A DNA stretch of 49,532 nt, from NCBI GenBank assembly GCA_016765685.1, contig JAESPR010000021.1, positions 1 through 49,532 of the forward strand, read 5' to 3'. This document shows, piece by piece, positions 1-8,472 of the stretch. Made by a program: the position numbers and the translations under genes. Each line of letters begins with the position of its first letter. Within the stretch, counting starts at the first letter, position 1. Source of the DNA: Colwellia sp. Lineage in GTDB: Bacteria > Pseudomonadota > Gammaproteobacteria > Enterobacterales > Alteromonadaceae. The notes under the pieces are model-generated. The model was given only the letters and a program-made list of their open reading frames with translations, searched no databases and was not told the DNA's origin.

Positions 1-129
1 GGATAAGCAGAAGGCCATCACTGGCTATATGTCTAACAAGGTAAGAGAGAGTAACTACAGGGATACGGTCTCTGAATTAGTCTACGACTATATTGATTAT
101 GGTAATGCATTTTATGATGTCACTTATGA
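1..129. repeat. Terminal redundancy, left copy
   Basis: Bases 1-129 are identical to 49404-49532 at the other end of the window. The repeat lies inside the portal reading frame, which continues across it without a break. This is what a linearised circular assembly looks like, so the genome can be read as about 49,403 bp closed. A physical direct terminal repeat is less likely because it would sit in the middle of the portal gene. Confidence 0.95.
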
Positions 130-1477
130 GAACAATAATTTCATCAATGACGATGGAGAATTTATTCAAGGCTATACTGGGCCGGTTATACAGCGGGTTA
201 GCCCACTAGATATTGTATTCAACCCTATAGCACCTTCCTTCGCTAAATCTCCTAAGATTGTAAGACGTTTGTTTACAAGAGGGGAAGTTAGGAAGCTTGC
301 AGAGAATAACACAGACTGGGCACTAGCTGCCGATAAGTCTGATGAGATTAGACGTACAGTGTCAGGTATGCACCATCTAGCCGATGTAGATAAAGCTATT
401 GGCTTACAGATGGATGGCTTCGGAGGAATGAAGGACTATTACGGAAGTGAGGTAATAGAGGTCTTATTCTTTGAAGGGGACTACTATGACACAACAACTA
501 ATAAACTTGTTACTGATATGGAGATTGTCGTTGTAGACAGGTCTATAACAGTAAGTCAAGGTAAGATTAAGAGCTGGCTCGGTAAGAGCCACAAAGGGCA
601 TGTAGGCTGGCGTAAGCGTACAGATAACTTATACGCTATGGGGCCTTTAGATAACCTCATAGGTATGCAGTATCGTATTGACCATCTACAGAACCTTAAA
701 GCAGATGCTATGGATCTCATTGTACATCCTCCTCTAGTTATTAAAGGGGACGTGGATGCTTTTGAGTGGGGCCCTAATGCTGAGATTGTTATACCAGGGG
801 ACGGTGATGTTAGTGAGCTAGGTAAGAACCTTAACGGGGTAATAGCTGCTCAGAACGAAATCAACGAACTCATGGCTCTTATGGAAGAGATGGCAGGTGC
901 TCCTAAACAAGCAATGGGTATTAGAACCCCAGGAGAGAAGACCGCCTTTGAAGTACAGAGCTTAGACAACGCTGCTGGACGTATCTTCCAAGAGAAGACA
1001 GTCAACTTTGAGATCAATATACTAGAACCCTCTCTTAACGCTATGTTAGAAGAAGGCAGAAGAAAACTTGATGGTGTAGATATAGCTCGGGTATTAGATG
1101 ATGATTTAGGAGTTGAAAGCTTCCTATCTATCTCTAAAGCGGATATAACTGCAAGAGGTAAGCTGAGACCTATAGGGGCTAGACACTTCGCACAGCAAGC
1201 ACAGTTACTTCAGAGTATTCAGATAGCGATGTCAGGAGAACTAGGAGCTAAGGTAACACCTCACTTCTCTGGTATTGGGTTAGCAGAACTAATAGCTGAC
1301 TCCTTACAGATTAACAACTTAAATATTGTACGTCCTAACGTCGGTGTTATGGAGCAGATGGAAACACAAAAACTAGCCATGGCAGCTCAAGAGAACACCG
1401 AAGTAGAACAAGGTACACCTGCTCCTGGGGAGGATGTGAATGATCAGCAAGCAACTGTACAGCCACCTCAAGGATAA
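2..1477 (+). CDS. Portal protein, C-terminal part (gene continues from 49087)
   Basis: This is the C-terminal 491 codons of the head-tail connector. Joined across the window ends with 49087..49403, the frame gives a protein of 597 residues, a usual size for podovirus portals (T7 gp8 is about 536). The portal forms the dodecameric ring at the capsid vertex, where terminase docks and the tail is built. The call rests on position between the large terminase and scaffold/capsid genes, on length, and on a portal-like pattern of mixed alpha/beta followed by a Gln/Pro-rich C-terminus. The first ATG in the window (position 29) is internal; the true start is the ATG at 49087. The gene overlaps the next one by 38 bases. 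Confidence 0.88.
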   Translation, partial: DKQKAITGYMSNKVRESNYRDTVSELVYDYIDYGNAFYDVTYENNNFINDDGEFIQGYTGPVIQRVSPLDIVFNPIAPSFAKSPKIVRRLFTRGEVRKLAENNTDWALAADKSDEIRRTVSGMHHLADVDKAIGLQMDGFGGMKDYYGSEVIEVLFFEGDYYDTTTNKLVTDMEIVVVDRSITVSQGKIKSWLGKSHKGHVGWRKRTDNLYAMGPLDNLIGMQYRIDHLQNLKADAMDLIVHPPLVIKGDVDAFEWGPNAEIVIPGDGDVSELGKNLNGVIAAQNEINELMALMEEMAGAPKQAMGIRTPGEKTAFEVQSLDNAAGRIFQEKTVNFEINILEPSLNAMLEEGRRKLDGVDIARVLDDDLGVESFLSISKADITARGKLRPIGARHFAQQAQLLQSIQIAMSGELGAKVTPHFSGIGLAELIADSLQINNLNIVRPNVGVMEQMETQKLAMAAQENTEVEQGTPAPGEDVNDQQATVQPPQG

Positions 1478-1688
1478 GGGAGAAAGTGAAGCTCTTCGTA
1501 GACGTATTGAAGCGAATAGTGAGTTATTTGAAAGGCCGGTCTCTCTTGTAGAGACCTGGATTAAAGATGCAAGAAAGAAACAATTAGCACTAGGCTCTTA
1601 TGACTCTCCTTCGTGGAGTGAACGCCAGTCTGACCTGAATGGCTACCAAAGAGCTTTAGAAGAAATCAAACAACTATTAACAATATAA
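1440..1688 (+). CDS. Small hypothetical protein between portal and scaffold
   Basis: An 82-residue, highly charged, mostly helical protein that I do not recognise. The ATG lies inside the 3' end of the portal gene and is preceded by a strong GGGGAGG ribosome site, so translation is probably coupled to the portal. It contains SLVETWIKDARKKQ and ends ALEEIKQLLTI, consistent with helices. Its place in the head operon suggests a head-assembly or accessory role, but nothing in the sequence shows one. Confidence 0.7.
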   Translation: MISKQLYSHLKDKGESEALRRRIEANSELFERPVSLVETWIKDARKKQLALGSYDSPSWSERQSDLNGYQRALEEIKQLLTI

Positions 1689-1697
1689 AGGTAGACC

Positions 1698-2420
1698 ATG
1701 CCTGATCAAAACTTATTTACACCACCTCAAGAGACGCCACCAGCAACTCCTGAGGCAAAACCTGTGCAAGAAGCAGCTCCTGTATACGACCATTTACTCG
1801 GAACTATTACTAATGCACAAGGCGAACAGAAATACTCTACTGTTGAGAAAGCACTTGAAGGAGCTGCGTCAGGCCAAGCCTACATCGCAAAACTGGAAGG
1901 TGAATTGAAGCAGCTTCGTGGCGACTCTACCAAGGGTGCAGCGATGGAGGATATTCTGGAAGCTATGAGGGCTAAAGGGGCAGTAGCAGATCCGGTGGTA
2001 ACACCTGAACCTGTTGTTCCAGCAGAACAGCCTGACATCCCAGCTCTTGTAGCCCAATCATTGGGTGTTATTGAACAAGAGAAGACAGAGAAAGCTAACA
2101 TTGCCGAAGTGGTTACCCGTACCCAGGAAGCCTACGGAGACAAAGCTAGTGAACTCTTCTATAGCAAAGCAGCCGAATTTGGTTTTGATAAGGTAGCTAT
2201 TAATACGCTAGCTATGTCTAACCCGAAAGCTGTTTACAATATCCTCGGTCTTACTGATAAACCCGCATCAGATGTACAACCCGTGGGAATCAACACAGAA
2301 ACCTTTCAGCAGAAGCCACCAGCAGCCCCGGTAAACGGAATGTATGGGTCTAACGCTGAGAAGCAATCCGCTTGGGACTCTGCTGTAACTAAGACCAACA
2401 TCCAACTAGGTATTAAATAA
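1698..2420 (+). CDS. Capsid assembly scaffolding protein
   Basis: A 240-residue protein directly before the major capsid gene, as scaffolds are in T7-like phages. The N-terminus (residues 1-30) is rich in Pro, Gln, Thr and Glu. A helical, charged segment follows (about 55-80, AYIAKLEGELKQLRG), then a Pro/Val-rich linker and a helical C-terminal part. This low-complexity acidic/helical make-up is typical of scaffolds, which are poorly conserved in sequence. It would template procapsid formation and leave before or during DNA packaging. The AAAGGTAG upstream serves as ribosome site. The stop codon is adjacent to the capsid start. Confidence 0.8.
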   Translation: MPDQNLFTPPQETPPATPEAKPVQEAAPVYDHLLGTITNAQGEQKYSTVEKALEGAASGQAYIAKLEGELKQLRGDSTKGAAMEDILEAMRAKGAVADPVVTPEPVVPAEQPDIPALVAQSLGVIEQEKTEKANIAEVVTRTQEAYGDKASELFYSKAAEFGFDKVAINTLAMSNPKAVYNILGLTDKPASDVQPVGINTETFQQKPPAAPVNGMYGSNAEKQSAWDSAVTKTNIQLGIK

Positions 2421-3371
2421 ATGATTACTTCCCAAAGTAACCGTTCTTTTGTAGAGGCAACGCAGTATTCTACCTTTATCTTAGAGAACATGCATGATGG
2501 CTTACTGCCAGAAAACTTCTTCCGTGATGTATCTGATTTTGGTAATGGCGACATTCTAAACATCAAGACCGTCGGTGAAGCTCAGATCCAAGAGCTAGAA
2601 GAGAACGAAGACATTATCTACACTCCTATCGAGACAGGTAATGTAACCCTCGCAATCACTGACTATGTTGGTGACGCTTGGTATATCACTGACGTTATGC
2701 GTCAAGATGGTGCTCAGATTGAACAGTTGAAGCAGGCTCGTGCCCGTGAAGCTATTCGAGCTATCCAGGAGCGTCGAGAGACACAAGCCTTGGCTACATT
2801 GAATGCTGGTCAGACAGCAGGTAATGTCAACTCAATCAATGGTTTTGCTCACAGAGCTATTGGTAGTGGAGCTAACGATACATTGGCACTAGTTGATTTG
2901 ATCGCTATGAAGCTTGCGTTTGATAAGGCAGAAGTACCTGCTGGTGGACGTATCTGTATTGTAGACCCGGTAGTAGGTGCTACTCTTAACACGTTGTATC
3001 AAGCAAATGTTAACGTAGACAGCAACCCTATGATGCAGACAATCTTGACTTCAGGCTTTAGCCGAGATCATGACTACATCATGGACTTGTTTGGTTGGAC
3101 GATCATGTCTTCTAACCGACTACCTACTGTAGCCTCAGAGACTATTGGTGCATTGTCTGTTACAGACGGTGTTGCTAACATCTTCATGAACATTGCAGAC
3201 GACCAGACTAAACCTCTGATGTCAGCATGGAGACAACAACCTCAAGTTGAAGGTGAACGTAACCAGACTAAACGACGAGACCAGTTCTCACAATCAGCTC
3301 GTTGGGGCTACGGTATCCAGCGTTCAGATACGCTAGGTGTTATCGTAACTTCTGCATCAGCAATCGCATAA
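2421..3371 (+). CDS. Major capsid protein
   Basis: A 316-residue protein immediately after the scaffold, with the length and composition of podovirus HK97-fold capsid proteins. Features seen: an N-terminal arm, an acidic loop around residues 60-75 (ELEENEDIIYTPIETG) that could be the E-loop, a long helix around 97-125 (REAIRAIQERRETQALA) as the spine helix, and a C-terminal region with many Gln and Arg ending in SASAIA. It forms the icosahedral shell. Codon use is the most regular in the window, with few rare codons, as expected for the most abundant phage protein. Confidence 0.88.
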   Translation: MITSQSNRSFVEATQYSTFILENMHDGLLPENFFRDVSDFGNGDILNIKTVGEAQIQELEENEDIIYTPIETGNVTLAITDYVGDAWYITDVMRQDGAQIEQLKQARAREAIRAIQERRETQALATLNAGQTAGNVNSINGFAHRAIGSGANDTLALVDLIAMKLAFDKAEVPAGGRICIVDPVVGATLNTLYQANVNVDSNPMMQTILTSGFSRDHDYIMDLFGWTIMSSNRLPTVASETIGALSVTDGVANIFMNIADDQTKPLMSAWRQQPQVEGERNQTKRRDQFSQSARWGYGIQRSDTLGVIVTSASAIA

Positions 3372-3387
3372 TCGGAGTATAGAATAA

Positions 3388-3834
3388 ATGAGTACATATG
3401 AAGCAGATCCAGCAGGACTTGGTGTTGGCAAGCGTTACGGCCCTTTAGGGGTCGGTGGTGTTTCAGGAGACCTTCCTAGTGTAGGTTCACAGAAAGAGAT
3501 TGTGTTTGAATTAATCGCAGGCGAGATCTTCGCTGGTGGTGGTGCAACACTTACAGTTCCTTTACTAACTAACTACCGGGTAGAGTCGCTATATCTGGAA
3601 GTGGAAGAAGCCTTTGCAGCTTCCTCTACAGCCGATTTAGCTATTGATGGAGGTGCAGGTCTTACTACTGACTTCGTACTGTCATCAGCAGCTCCTATCG
3701 TCTCAGTAGTTCTTACAGGGCTCGGTAATACCTCGGGTGCAGGTGCAGTAGATATTGTTTGTGTTCCAAATGCAAACGCTATTGCGTCAGCTACAGGTAA
3801 GGCACGGATTGTAGTTCAATATAAATCAGTATAA
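3388..3834 (+). CDS. Probable capsid decoration/head protein
   Basis: A 148-residue, Gly/Ala/Val-rich protein with alternating hydrophobic residues, hence mostly beta strands (for example 40-60 and 100-125), and no signal peptide. It lies 16 bases after the capsid gene and directly before a terminator, so it belongs to the highly expressed head unit. Small beta-rich proteins here are usually head-decoration or stabilising proteins. That function is inferred from context only. Confidence 0.6.
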   Translation: MSTYEADPAGLGVGKRYGPLGVGGVSGDLPSVGSQKEIVFELIAGEIFAGGGATLTVPLLTNYRVESLYLEVEEAFAASSTADLAIDGGAGLTTDFVLSSAAPIVSVVLTGLGNTSGAGAVDIVCVPNANAIASATGKARIVVQYKSV

Positions 3835-3843
3835 ACTTAAGGA

Positions 3844-3871
3844 GGAGAGGGTTAATAGCCTTCTCCTTTTT
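3844..3871 (+). terminator. Intrinsic terminator after the capsid block
   Basis: An 8-bp stem (GGAGAGGG with GCCTTCTCC, one G-T pair, loop of about 7) is followed by TTTTT. It lies in the 57-base gap after the decoration gene. It should partly separate the strongly expressed head genes from the tail genes downstream. Confidence 0.8.
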
Positions 3872-3891
3872 CTGTATGAGGAGAATATAAA

Positions 3892-4542
3892 TTGGCAGAT
3901 ATAGAACATAAGAATATAGCTGATCCTAGTATACACGAGCCTAAAGGGGTGTCTAGTGCAACAGCAGGTCAGACCTATATAGCTGATGGTGCAGGTGGGG
4001 GTGCTTGGACAACGACCTCAACAATAGCCGGGTCGGTAAGCCAAGGCGTATATGACTACAACGATCTCGCTACAGCCTCTACCCCCATCACTCTTGCCAT
4101 ATCTTCGACACCAGCAGGAGCTACGGAGGTAACCAACGATGCTGCTGGGGCTAGTACTAACACCCTCTATTCCTTAGAGGGCTTGGATGATGTATGGCTG
4201 TCGGATACTGACAGGTTCGATTGGCAAGTAAGTGATAAACTAGCCCTCGGAGATACGGTAAGTATCCGCTTTGACGTAGAGTTCACAACAACCACTAACG
4301 ATACGGATGTATTTTTATGGTTGGAATTAGGGACAGGAGGCTCTCCTTACCACCTCCCCGTTATCAGTGCAACAGGTAAGAAGTCATCAGGTGTCCACAA
4401 AGTTTTAGAATGGACTGGAATATACATGGGGGATACCAACACCCTCACTAATGAAGGCCGTGTACTAGCTTCTGCTGATAAAGCAGGGTGTACTCTTAAA
4501 GTGAATGGTTGGTTCGTAAAAGTGTTACATACTAACACTTAA
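3892..4542 (+). CDS. Head fibre/appendage-like protein
   Basis: A 216-residue protein starting at TTG, with a GAGGAG ribosome site nine bases upstream; no ATG is better placed. The N-terminus has the motif HKNIADPSIHEPKG followed by TAGQTYIADGAGGGAW. This pattern is common at the start of phage head-fibre or tail-appendage proteins, where it acts as an attachment segment. The rest is beta-rich with many Thr/Ser, as in fibre knob or carbohydrate-binding domains. It sits between the head genes and the tail-tube genes. Head fibre is the preferred reading; tail appendage is the alternative. Confidence 0.6.
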   Translation: MADIEHKNIADPSIHEPKGVSSATAGQTYIADGAGGGAWTTTSTIAGSVSQGVYDYNDLATASTPITLAISSTPAGATEVTNDAAGASTNTLYSLEGLDDVWLSDTDRFDWQVSDKLALGDTVSIRFDVEFTTTTNDTDVFLWLELGTGGSPYHLPVISATGKKSSGVHKVLEWTGIYMGDTNTLTNEGRVLASADKAGCTLKVNGWFVKVLHTNT

Positions 4543-4551
4543 AGGAGAGAT

Positions 4552-5340
4552 ATGAAACTTACACTGCTAGAGCTAGTACAAGATATACTTAATGACCTGG
4601 ACTCTGACGAAGTAAACAGTATATCAGATACTACAGAAGCTATACAAGTGGCTCAGATAGTTAAGACTGCTTACTATGAGATCTTAGCAGGACGAGACTG
4701 GCCCCACCTGAAGAGTGTAATCAATCTTGATGCTGTGGGGGATCTTACTCGTAAGACCACTCTAAAGCTTCCTGAGGAGGTTACAGAACTTATATGGCTA
4801 AACTATAATAAGATTAAGGATGGTGAGACTAAACGTAGATGGCTCCCTGTAGATTATAAATATCCTGATGAGTTTATACGAGAGACTAACCAACGTAACT
4901 CAGATAGCGACACCGTAGAAGTTATGACTAATGAAGACGGTGTAGAGTATTTGATTAAGAATAACTCTGCTCCTACTTTCTGGACTAGTTTCGATGATGA
5001 ACATATTGTCTTTGACTCTTATGATTCAGAGGTAGACACTACAACTCAGGCAAGTAAGTCCCAGGCATATGCCTACAGGACTCCTGCTTGGTCTGTGAGC
5101 GATGCTTTCATTCCAGACTTACCAGGAGAAGCCTTCTCTTTCTTACTCTCTGAGGCTAAATCTATAGCTTCCTTGAAGTTAAATCAGGTAGCTGATGAGA
5201 AAGCAGAACAACAATCTAAAAGACAACGTAGAAGAATGTCTACCAAAGCTTTCACTGCCAAAGGAGGTATTCGATATTTCGACTACGGACGTAAAGGTAG
5301 TAGAGGTTTGAACAACAGACCTAGAGGTGGTAATGACTAA
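4552..5340 (+). CDS. Tail tubular protein A-like head-tail adaptor (T7 gp11-type)
   Basis: A 262-residue protein that starts with helices and has the pattern AYYEILAGRDWPHLK (about residues 41-55), typical of the gp11/gatekeeper family, which docks under the portal. It has a basic C-terminal tail (RKGSRGLNNRPRGGND). The next large gene is a nozzle protein, the same order as T7 genes 11-12. A GGAGAG ribosome site precedes the ATG. It is expected to form the dodecameric ring between portal and nozzle. Confidence 0.82.
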   Translation: MKLTLLELVQDILNDLDSDEVNSISDTTEAIQVAQIVKTAYYEILAGRDWPHLKSVINLDAVGDLTRKTTLKLPEEVTELIWLNYNKIKDGETKRRWLPVDYKYPDEFIRETNQRNSDSDTVEVMTNEDGVEYLIKNNSAPTFWTSFDDEHIVFDSYDSEVDTTTQASKSQAYAYRTPAWSVSDAFIPDLPGEAFSFLLSEAKSIASLKLNQVADEKAEQQSKRQRRRMSTKAFTAKGGIRYFDYGRKGSRGLNNRPRGGND

Positions 5341-5530
5341 AGAATTAAGAGTTAGAGTAGCAGCCAATCAAGGCTCTATGCATGAGATATACTATGAAGG
5401 GGGCGGACAAGTCCCTGAATCGCTCTCAGGGCTGTATAACAAAGTAACCTATGCCTTACATGCTATCTCACAATATAAGCCTGTGAAGCGAACTAAGAAG
5501 GACAGTAAAGATGGGCAGAAGATCGGTTGA
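5333..5530 (+). CDS. Small hypothetical protein between tail-tube genes
   Basis: A 65-residue protein. I choose the ATG at 5333, which overlaps the stop of the adaptor gene (ATGACTAA) and has GAGG five bases upstream; a GTG six bases earlier is in frame but worse placed. It begins MTKELRVRVAANQ and ends in a basic Lys-rich tail, and it overlaps the next gene by 20 bases. I do not recognise it. Tight packing between the adaptor and nozzle genes suggests a tail-assembly role. Confidence 0.65.
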   Translation: MTKELRVRVAANQGSMHEIYYEGGGQVPESLSGLYNKVTYALHAISQYKPVKRTKKDSKDGQKIG

Positions 5531-7826
5531 TGTTGAAATAACAACCTTCATTAGAGGGTTGATTACAGAAGCAGGCCCTTTAACCTTTCCTGAGAATGCA
5601 TCTCTTAGTGAATCTAACTTCGTACTAAATAGGGATGGTTCACGTCAGCGAAGGTTAGGAATGGACTATGAGGACTCTAAAACACTGATAGACTCTCAGG
5701 CCGACTTAGATACGGACGTGAGCACTGCTATACAGTCTTTTGTATGGGAGAATGCAGCTAACGACGGTTCACTTGATATACTCGTAGTGCAAGTAGGACG
5801 TAATCTATTTTTCTTTGATAAAGACAGGCCAACCATATCTGACAGCTTACTACTTACAGGGGGTTGGACAGATCAGAATGGTTCTCCTCAGGTTATACAG
5901 TATATCCCCTTCGTACCTGATGGTGCATTCTCTTACTTCGCTTTCACATCTATCCAGGGAAACCTAATAATAAGTGAGGATGAGTCACACTTCCATAGAC
6001 TCACTTATGATAAAGAGACAGATAGTATTGTAAAAGATACTTTGACAATAGAAGTAAGAGATATATGGGGTATTGAGATACCCTCTATAGATGTAGATCA
6101 AAGGCCTACACCTGCGGACCTAACATCCATCTCTCCCGCTCAAGTAGAGACTTATAAATATAACATAGCTAATCAGGGATGGAGCGGTACTCGTAACAAA
6201 CCTACAGCCGAACCCAACTTATTTGGAGGAGCTATACAGACTATTCTATCGGGTACAGGTACCTATCCTTCTCCTTCGGATATAATGTGGGCCAGTAAAG
6301 ACTCAGCAGGAGTAATTACTGTTGATGCTTTTAGGAAACAAGTCCAAGGTACAACCCCTGCTCCTAAAGGGAAGTTTATTCTTGACGACGTATTTCGAAG
6401 AGGTGAGGACGGGGGTAGTGTACTTCCTGGGGGTCTTATAGATAGGACTGAAGGAGCTATAGTCGCTCTTGAGTCTTATGCTGGACGGGTGTGGTATGGA
6501 TTACGAGAAGACAAGGTTGTCGAAGTAGATAACTTAGCTCCTAAACTAGGAACTATGGTCTTCTTCAGTAAGGTTGTCTCAGGAAGAGAGGACGTAAACG
6601 TATGTCATTCCGTAGCTGATCCTACATCAGAAGATACCGTAGGTGTTGTAGACTCTGATGGAGGATTCGTATCTATACCTGATATGGGTTTACTTATAGG
6701 ATTAAAGACTATAGGTAACAGCTTGTTTATACTTTCCACTAACGGTGTATGGGAAGTACACGGAGGAGGTGAGAGTCCTTTCAGCGCTACCAACCAAACA
6801 GTCGATAAGGTTACGGAGGTAGGCTGTCTGTCATCAAGATCAATAGTGGTTGCAGAGGGGACTGTATTATATTGGGCGGAGTCAGGTATATACGCTATTA
6901 GTAAGGACGAGGTGTCTTTAAGAGGTAAGGCTACCAATATAACGAAAGGGACTATACAAGGATTCTACGAAGGTATAGATAACGACAGTAGATCTCGAAG
7001 CCAATCACTATATGACCCTGTATCACGACAAGTTAGGTGGCAATATGGTTTTGGAGAGATAAACCCCCATTTCCGTAACAGGGAGCTTATACTAGATATC
7101 GACCTACAGGCGTTCTATACTTCGGATCTAGGTACCCCTTCTTCATTAGGGCCTTTCTTGGTAGATGGGACACTACTGTCCTCAACTATCTATAATGACA
7201 CTAGCGACAATGTAGTGGTAGGAGGGGACACCGTAGTTATAGGGGTAGATACAGTAGTGTCGTCAGGACGTACTATACTTGAAGGAGCTAAGGGCTCAGC
7301 TAAGTATCTTGCTTTCGAGAAGGACATATCCGATGGTAAGTGGTACTTCTCATTCGCTAACTATAGGGACGCCTCTTTTCACGACTGGAAGAGTTACGAT
7401 AGTGTAGGGGTAGATGCTAAGGGGTCCCTATTAACAGGCTTTCTTACAGCAGGAGTGGCTTCTAAAGATAAGAAGACACCTTACTTGGTAACTCATTGCA
7501 GACTTACAGAGGAAGGGTTTACTGACGACGGATTAGGTAACCTAACACCTATAGGGCCGAGTAGTTGTAAAGTACAGGCTCAGTGGGAGTGGACTAACAA
7601 TGATTCCGCTGGAAGGTGGGGTCCTAAGTTTGAAGCCTACCGTCTACCTCGTTATTTTGGTCCTACAGGAGCTTCTGATCCCTTCGACTACGGGTTCACC
7701 GTAGTAACCACAAAGAGTAAGTTACGTGGTAAAGGAAGGGCTCTCAGCTTATTGTTTGAGACCGAAGAAGATAAGGATCTTCACCTATACGGATGGGGTC
7801 ACACCTTGAATATTGAAAATAAATAA
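5511..7826 (+). CDS. Tail tubular protein B-like nozzle protein (T7 gp12-type)
   Basis: A 771-residue, beta-rich protein. Its N-terminal region (residues 1-50, TFIRGLITEAGPLTFPENA and then SNFVLNRDGSRQRRLGMDY) matches the start of podovirus tail-tube or stabilisation proteins that close the end of the short tail. It follows the adaptor gene as in T7. An AAGGA ribosome site lies eight bases before the ATG. It should form the hexameric nozzle to which fibres attach. After it comes a gap with a promoter, so it ends a transcription block. Confidence 0.83.
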   Translation: MGRRSVDVEITTFIRGLITEAGPLTFPENASLSESNFVLNRDGSRQRRLGMDYEDSKTLIDSQADLDTDVSTAIQSFVWENAANDGSLDILVVQVGRNLFFFDKDRPTISDSLLLTGGWTDQNGSPQVIQYIPFVPDGAFSYFAFTSIQGNLIISEDESHFHRLTYDKETDSIVKDTLTIEVRDIWGIEIPSIDVDQRPTPADLTSISPAQVETYKYNIANQGWSGTRNKPTAEPNLFGGAIQTILSGTGTYPSPSDIMWASKDSAGVITVDAFRKQVQGTTPAPKGKFILDDVFRRGEDGGSVLPGGLIDRTEGAIVALESYAGRVWYGLREDKVVEVDNLAPKLGTMVFFSKVVSGREDVNVCHSVADPTSEDTVGVVDSDGGFVSIPDMGLLIGLKTIGNSLFILSTNGVWEVHGGGESPFSATNQTVDKVTEVGCLSSRSIVVAEGTVLYWAESGIYAISKDEVSLRGKATNITKGTIQGFYEGIDNDSRSRSQSLYDPVSRQVRWQYGFGEINPHFRNRELILDIDLQAFYTSDLGTPSSLGPFLVDGTLLSSTIYNDTSDNVVVGGDTVVIGVDTVVSSGRTILEGAKGSAKYLAFEKDISDGKWYFSFANYRDASFHDWKSYDSVGVDAKGSLLTGFLTAGVASKDKKTPYLVTHCRLTEEGFTDDGLGNLTPIGPSSCKVQAQWEWTNNDSAGRWGPKFEAYRLPRYFGPTGASDPFDYGFTVVTTKSKLRGKGRALSLLFETEEDKDLHLYGWGHTLNIENK

Positions 7827-7841
7827 AATAATTTGTAATTT

Positions 7842-7881
7842 AGGGGTAACAGTTTGCTGAAAAGTCAGTCAATATAAGTAT
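7842..7881 (+). promoter_or_regulatory. ECF-type late promoter, copy A
   Basis: The 40-bp element AGGGGTAA (7842-7849), an 18-base spacer, then GTCAATATAAGTAT (7868-7881). It matches two other copies in this genome (41890 and 45029) with identical spacing. The -35-like GGGGTAAC and the GTC-containing -10 have the layout of ECF sigma promoters. It lies in the only gap of more than 100 bases inside the late module, upstream of the acetyltransferase and internal virion genes. Confidence 0.75.
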
Positions 7882-7910
7882 ATTATAAAATATTCATTAG
7901 TAAGTATGTT

Positions 7911-7932
7911 AGAAGTACTGAATACTTCTTTT
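7911..7932 (+). other. 5'-leader hairpin downstream of promoter A
   Basis: A perfect 7-bp inverted repeat, AGAAGTA-CTGAA-TACTTCT, followed by TTT. It begins 30 bases after promoter A and 40 bases before the next gene. It could be an mRNA-stabilising 5' hairpin, an attenuator, or a weak terminator for read-through from the nozzle gene. Promoter C has a similar hairpin at the same relative place. Confidence 0.6.
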
Positions 7933-7971
7933 ACTTTCTTCTAAATAAAAAGATACTAATAAGGATTGAAT

Positions 7972-8472
7972 GTGATATATAAGTTAGAAAGTATAAAAGA
8001 TAATCTTACTGAAATACTTAATCTTGTAGCTTCTTACTGGAAAGAATCAGATGAAAGAAGAAATATAGATGACGGTAAGATAGATGTAGAAACCTACTTA
8101 CGGTTAGAAGAGTCTTCTTTGGCTTATATACTTACGGCTAGGAATGACGAAGGTAATATGGTAGGTTTTATACTTTATACGGTAACTACCTGTATTCACA
8201 CGGACATAGCTAAAGCTTCAGCAGAACTGTTCTTCGTCACTAGAGAATATCGTAATGGTAATGTGGCACTAGGTCTTCTTTCTGAATGGGAAGAAGTAAC
8301 CCCTGAAGAGTCTTATTTATTTTTTACTTTGAAAACAGAGTTCCCTCATGAGAGATTAATATCCGTTACAGGCTATTGTCATGTTGAGAATATATTTATG
8401 AAGAGGAATAGAAATGGCAGCAGTGACAGCAGCAGTAATACTAATTGCAGCAACAGCCGCCCAGGCGAATGA
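7972..8472 (+). CDS. GNAT-like acetyltransferase in the tail module
   Basis: About 166 residues. The GTG at 7972 is chosen as start because AAGGA lies six bases upstream; a TTG six bases earlier touches that ribosome site and the ATG at 7970 stops at once. The middle and later parts (GFILYTV, then AELFFVTREYRNGNVALGLLSEW) follow the GNAT pattern of a central strand and a pyrophosphate-binding loop, with a degenerate R/Q-x-x-G-x-G/A. GNAT enzymes move acyl groups from acyl-CoA to amines. Its 3' end overlaps the next gene by 59 bases, and the Ser/Asn-rich last 20 residues look like out-of-frame reading of that gene, so the natural C-terminus may once have been shorter. The substrate is unknown. 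Confidence 0.6.
   Translation: MIYKLESIKDNLTEILNLVASYWKESDERRNIDDGKIDVETYLRLEESSLAYILTARNDEGNMVGFILYTVTTCIHTDIAKASAELFFVTREYRNGNVALGLLSEWEEVTPEESYLFFTLKTEFPHERLISVTGYCHVENIFMKRNRNGSSDSSSNTNCSNSRPGE

Noticed and set aside
1-129. True direct terminal repeat as in T7
   Set aside because: It lies inside the portal reading frame and has the size of an assembly overlap; T7-type repeats lie at the outer ends in non-coding sequence.
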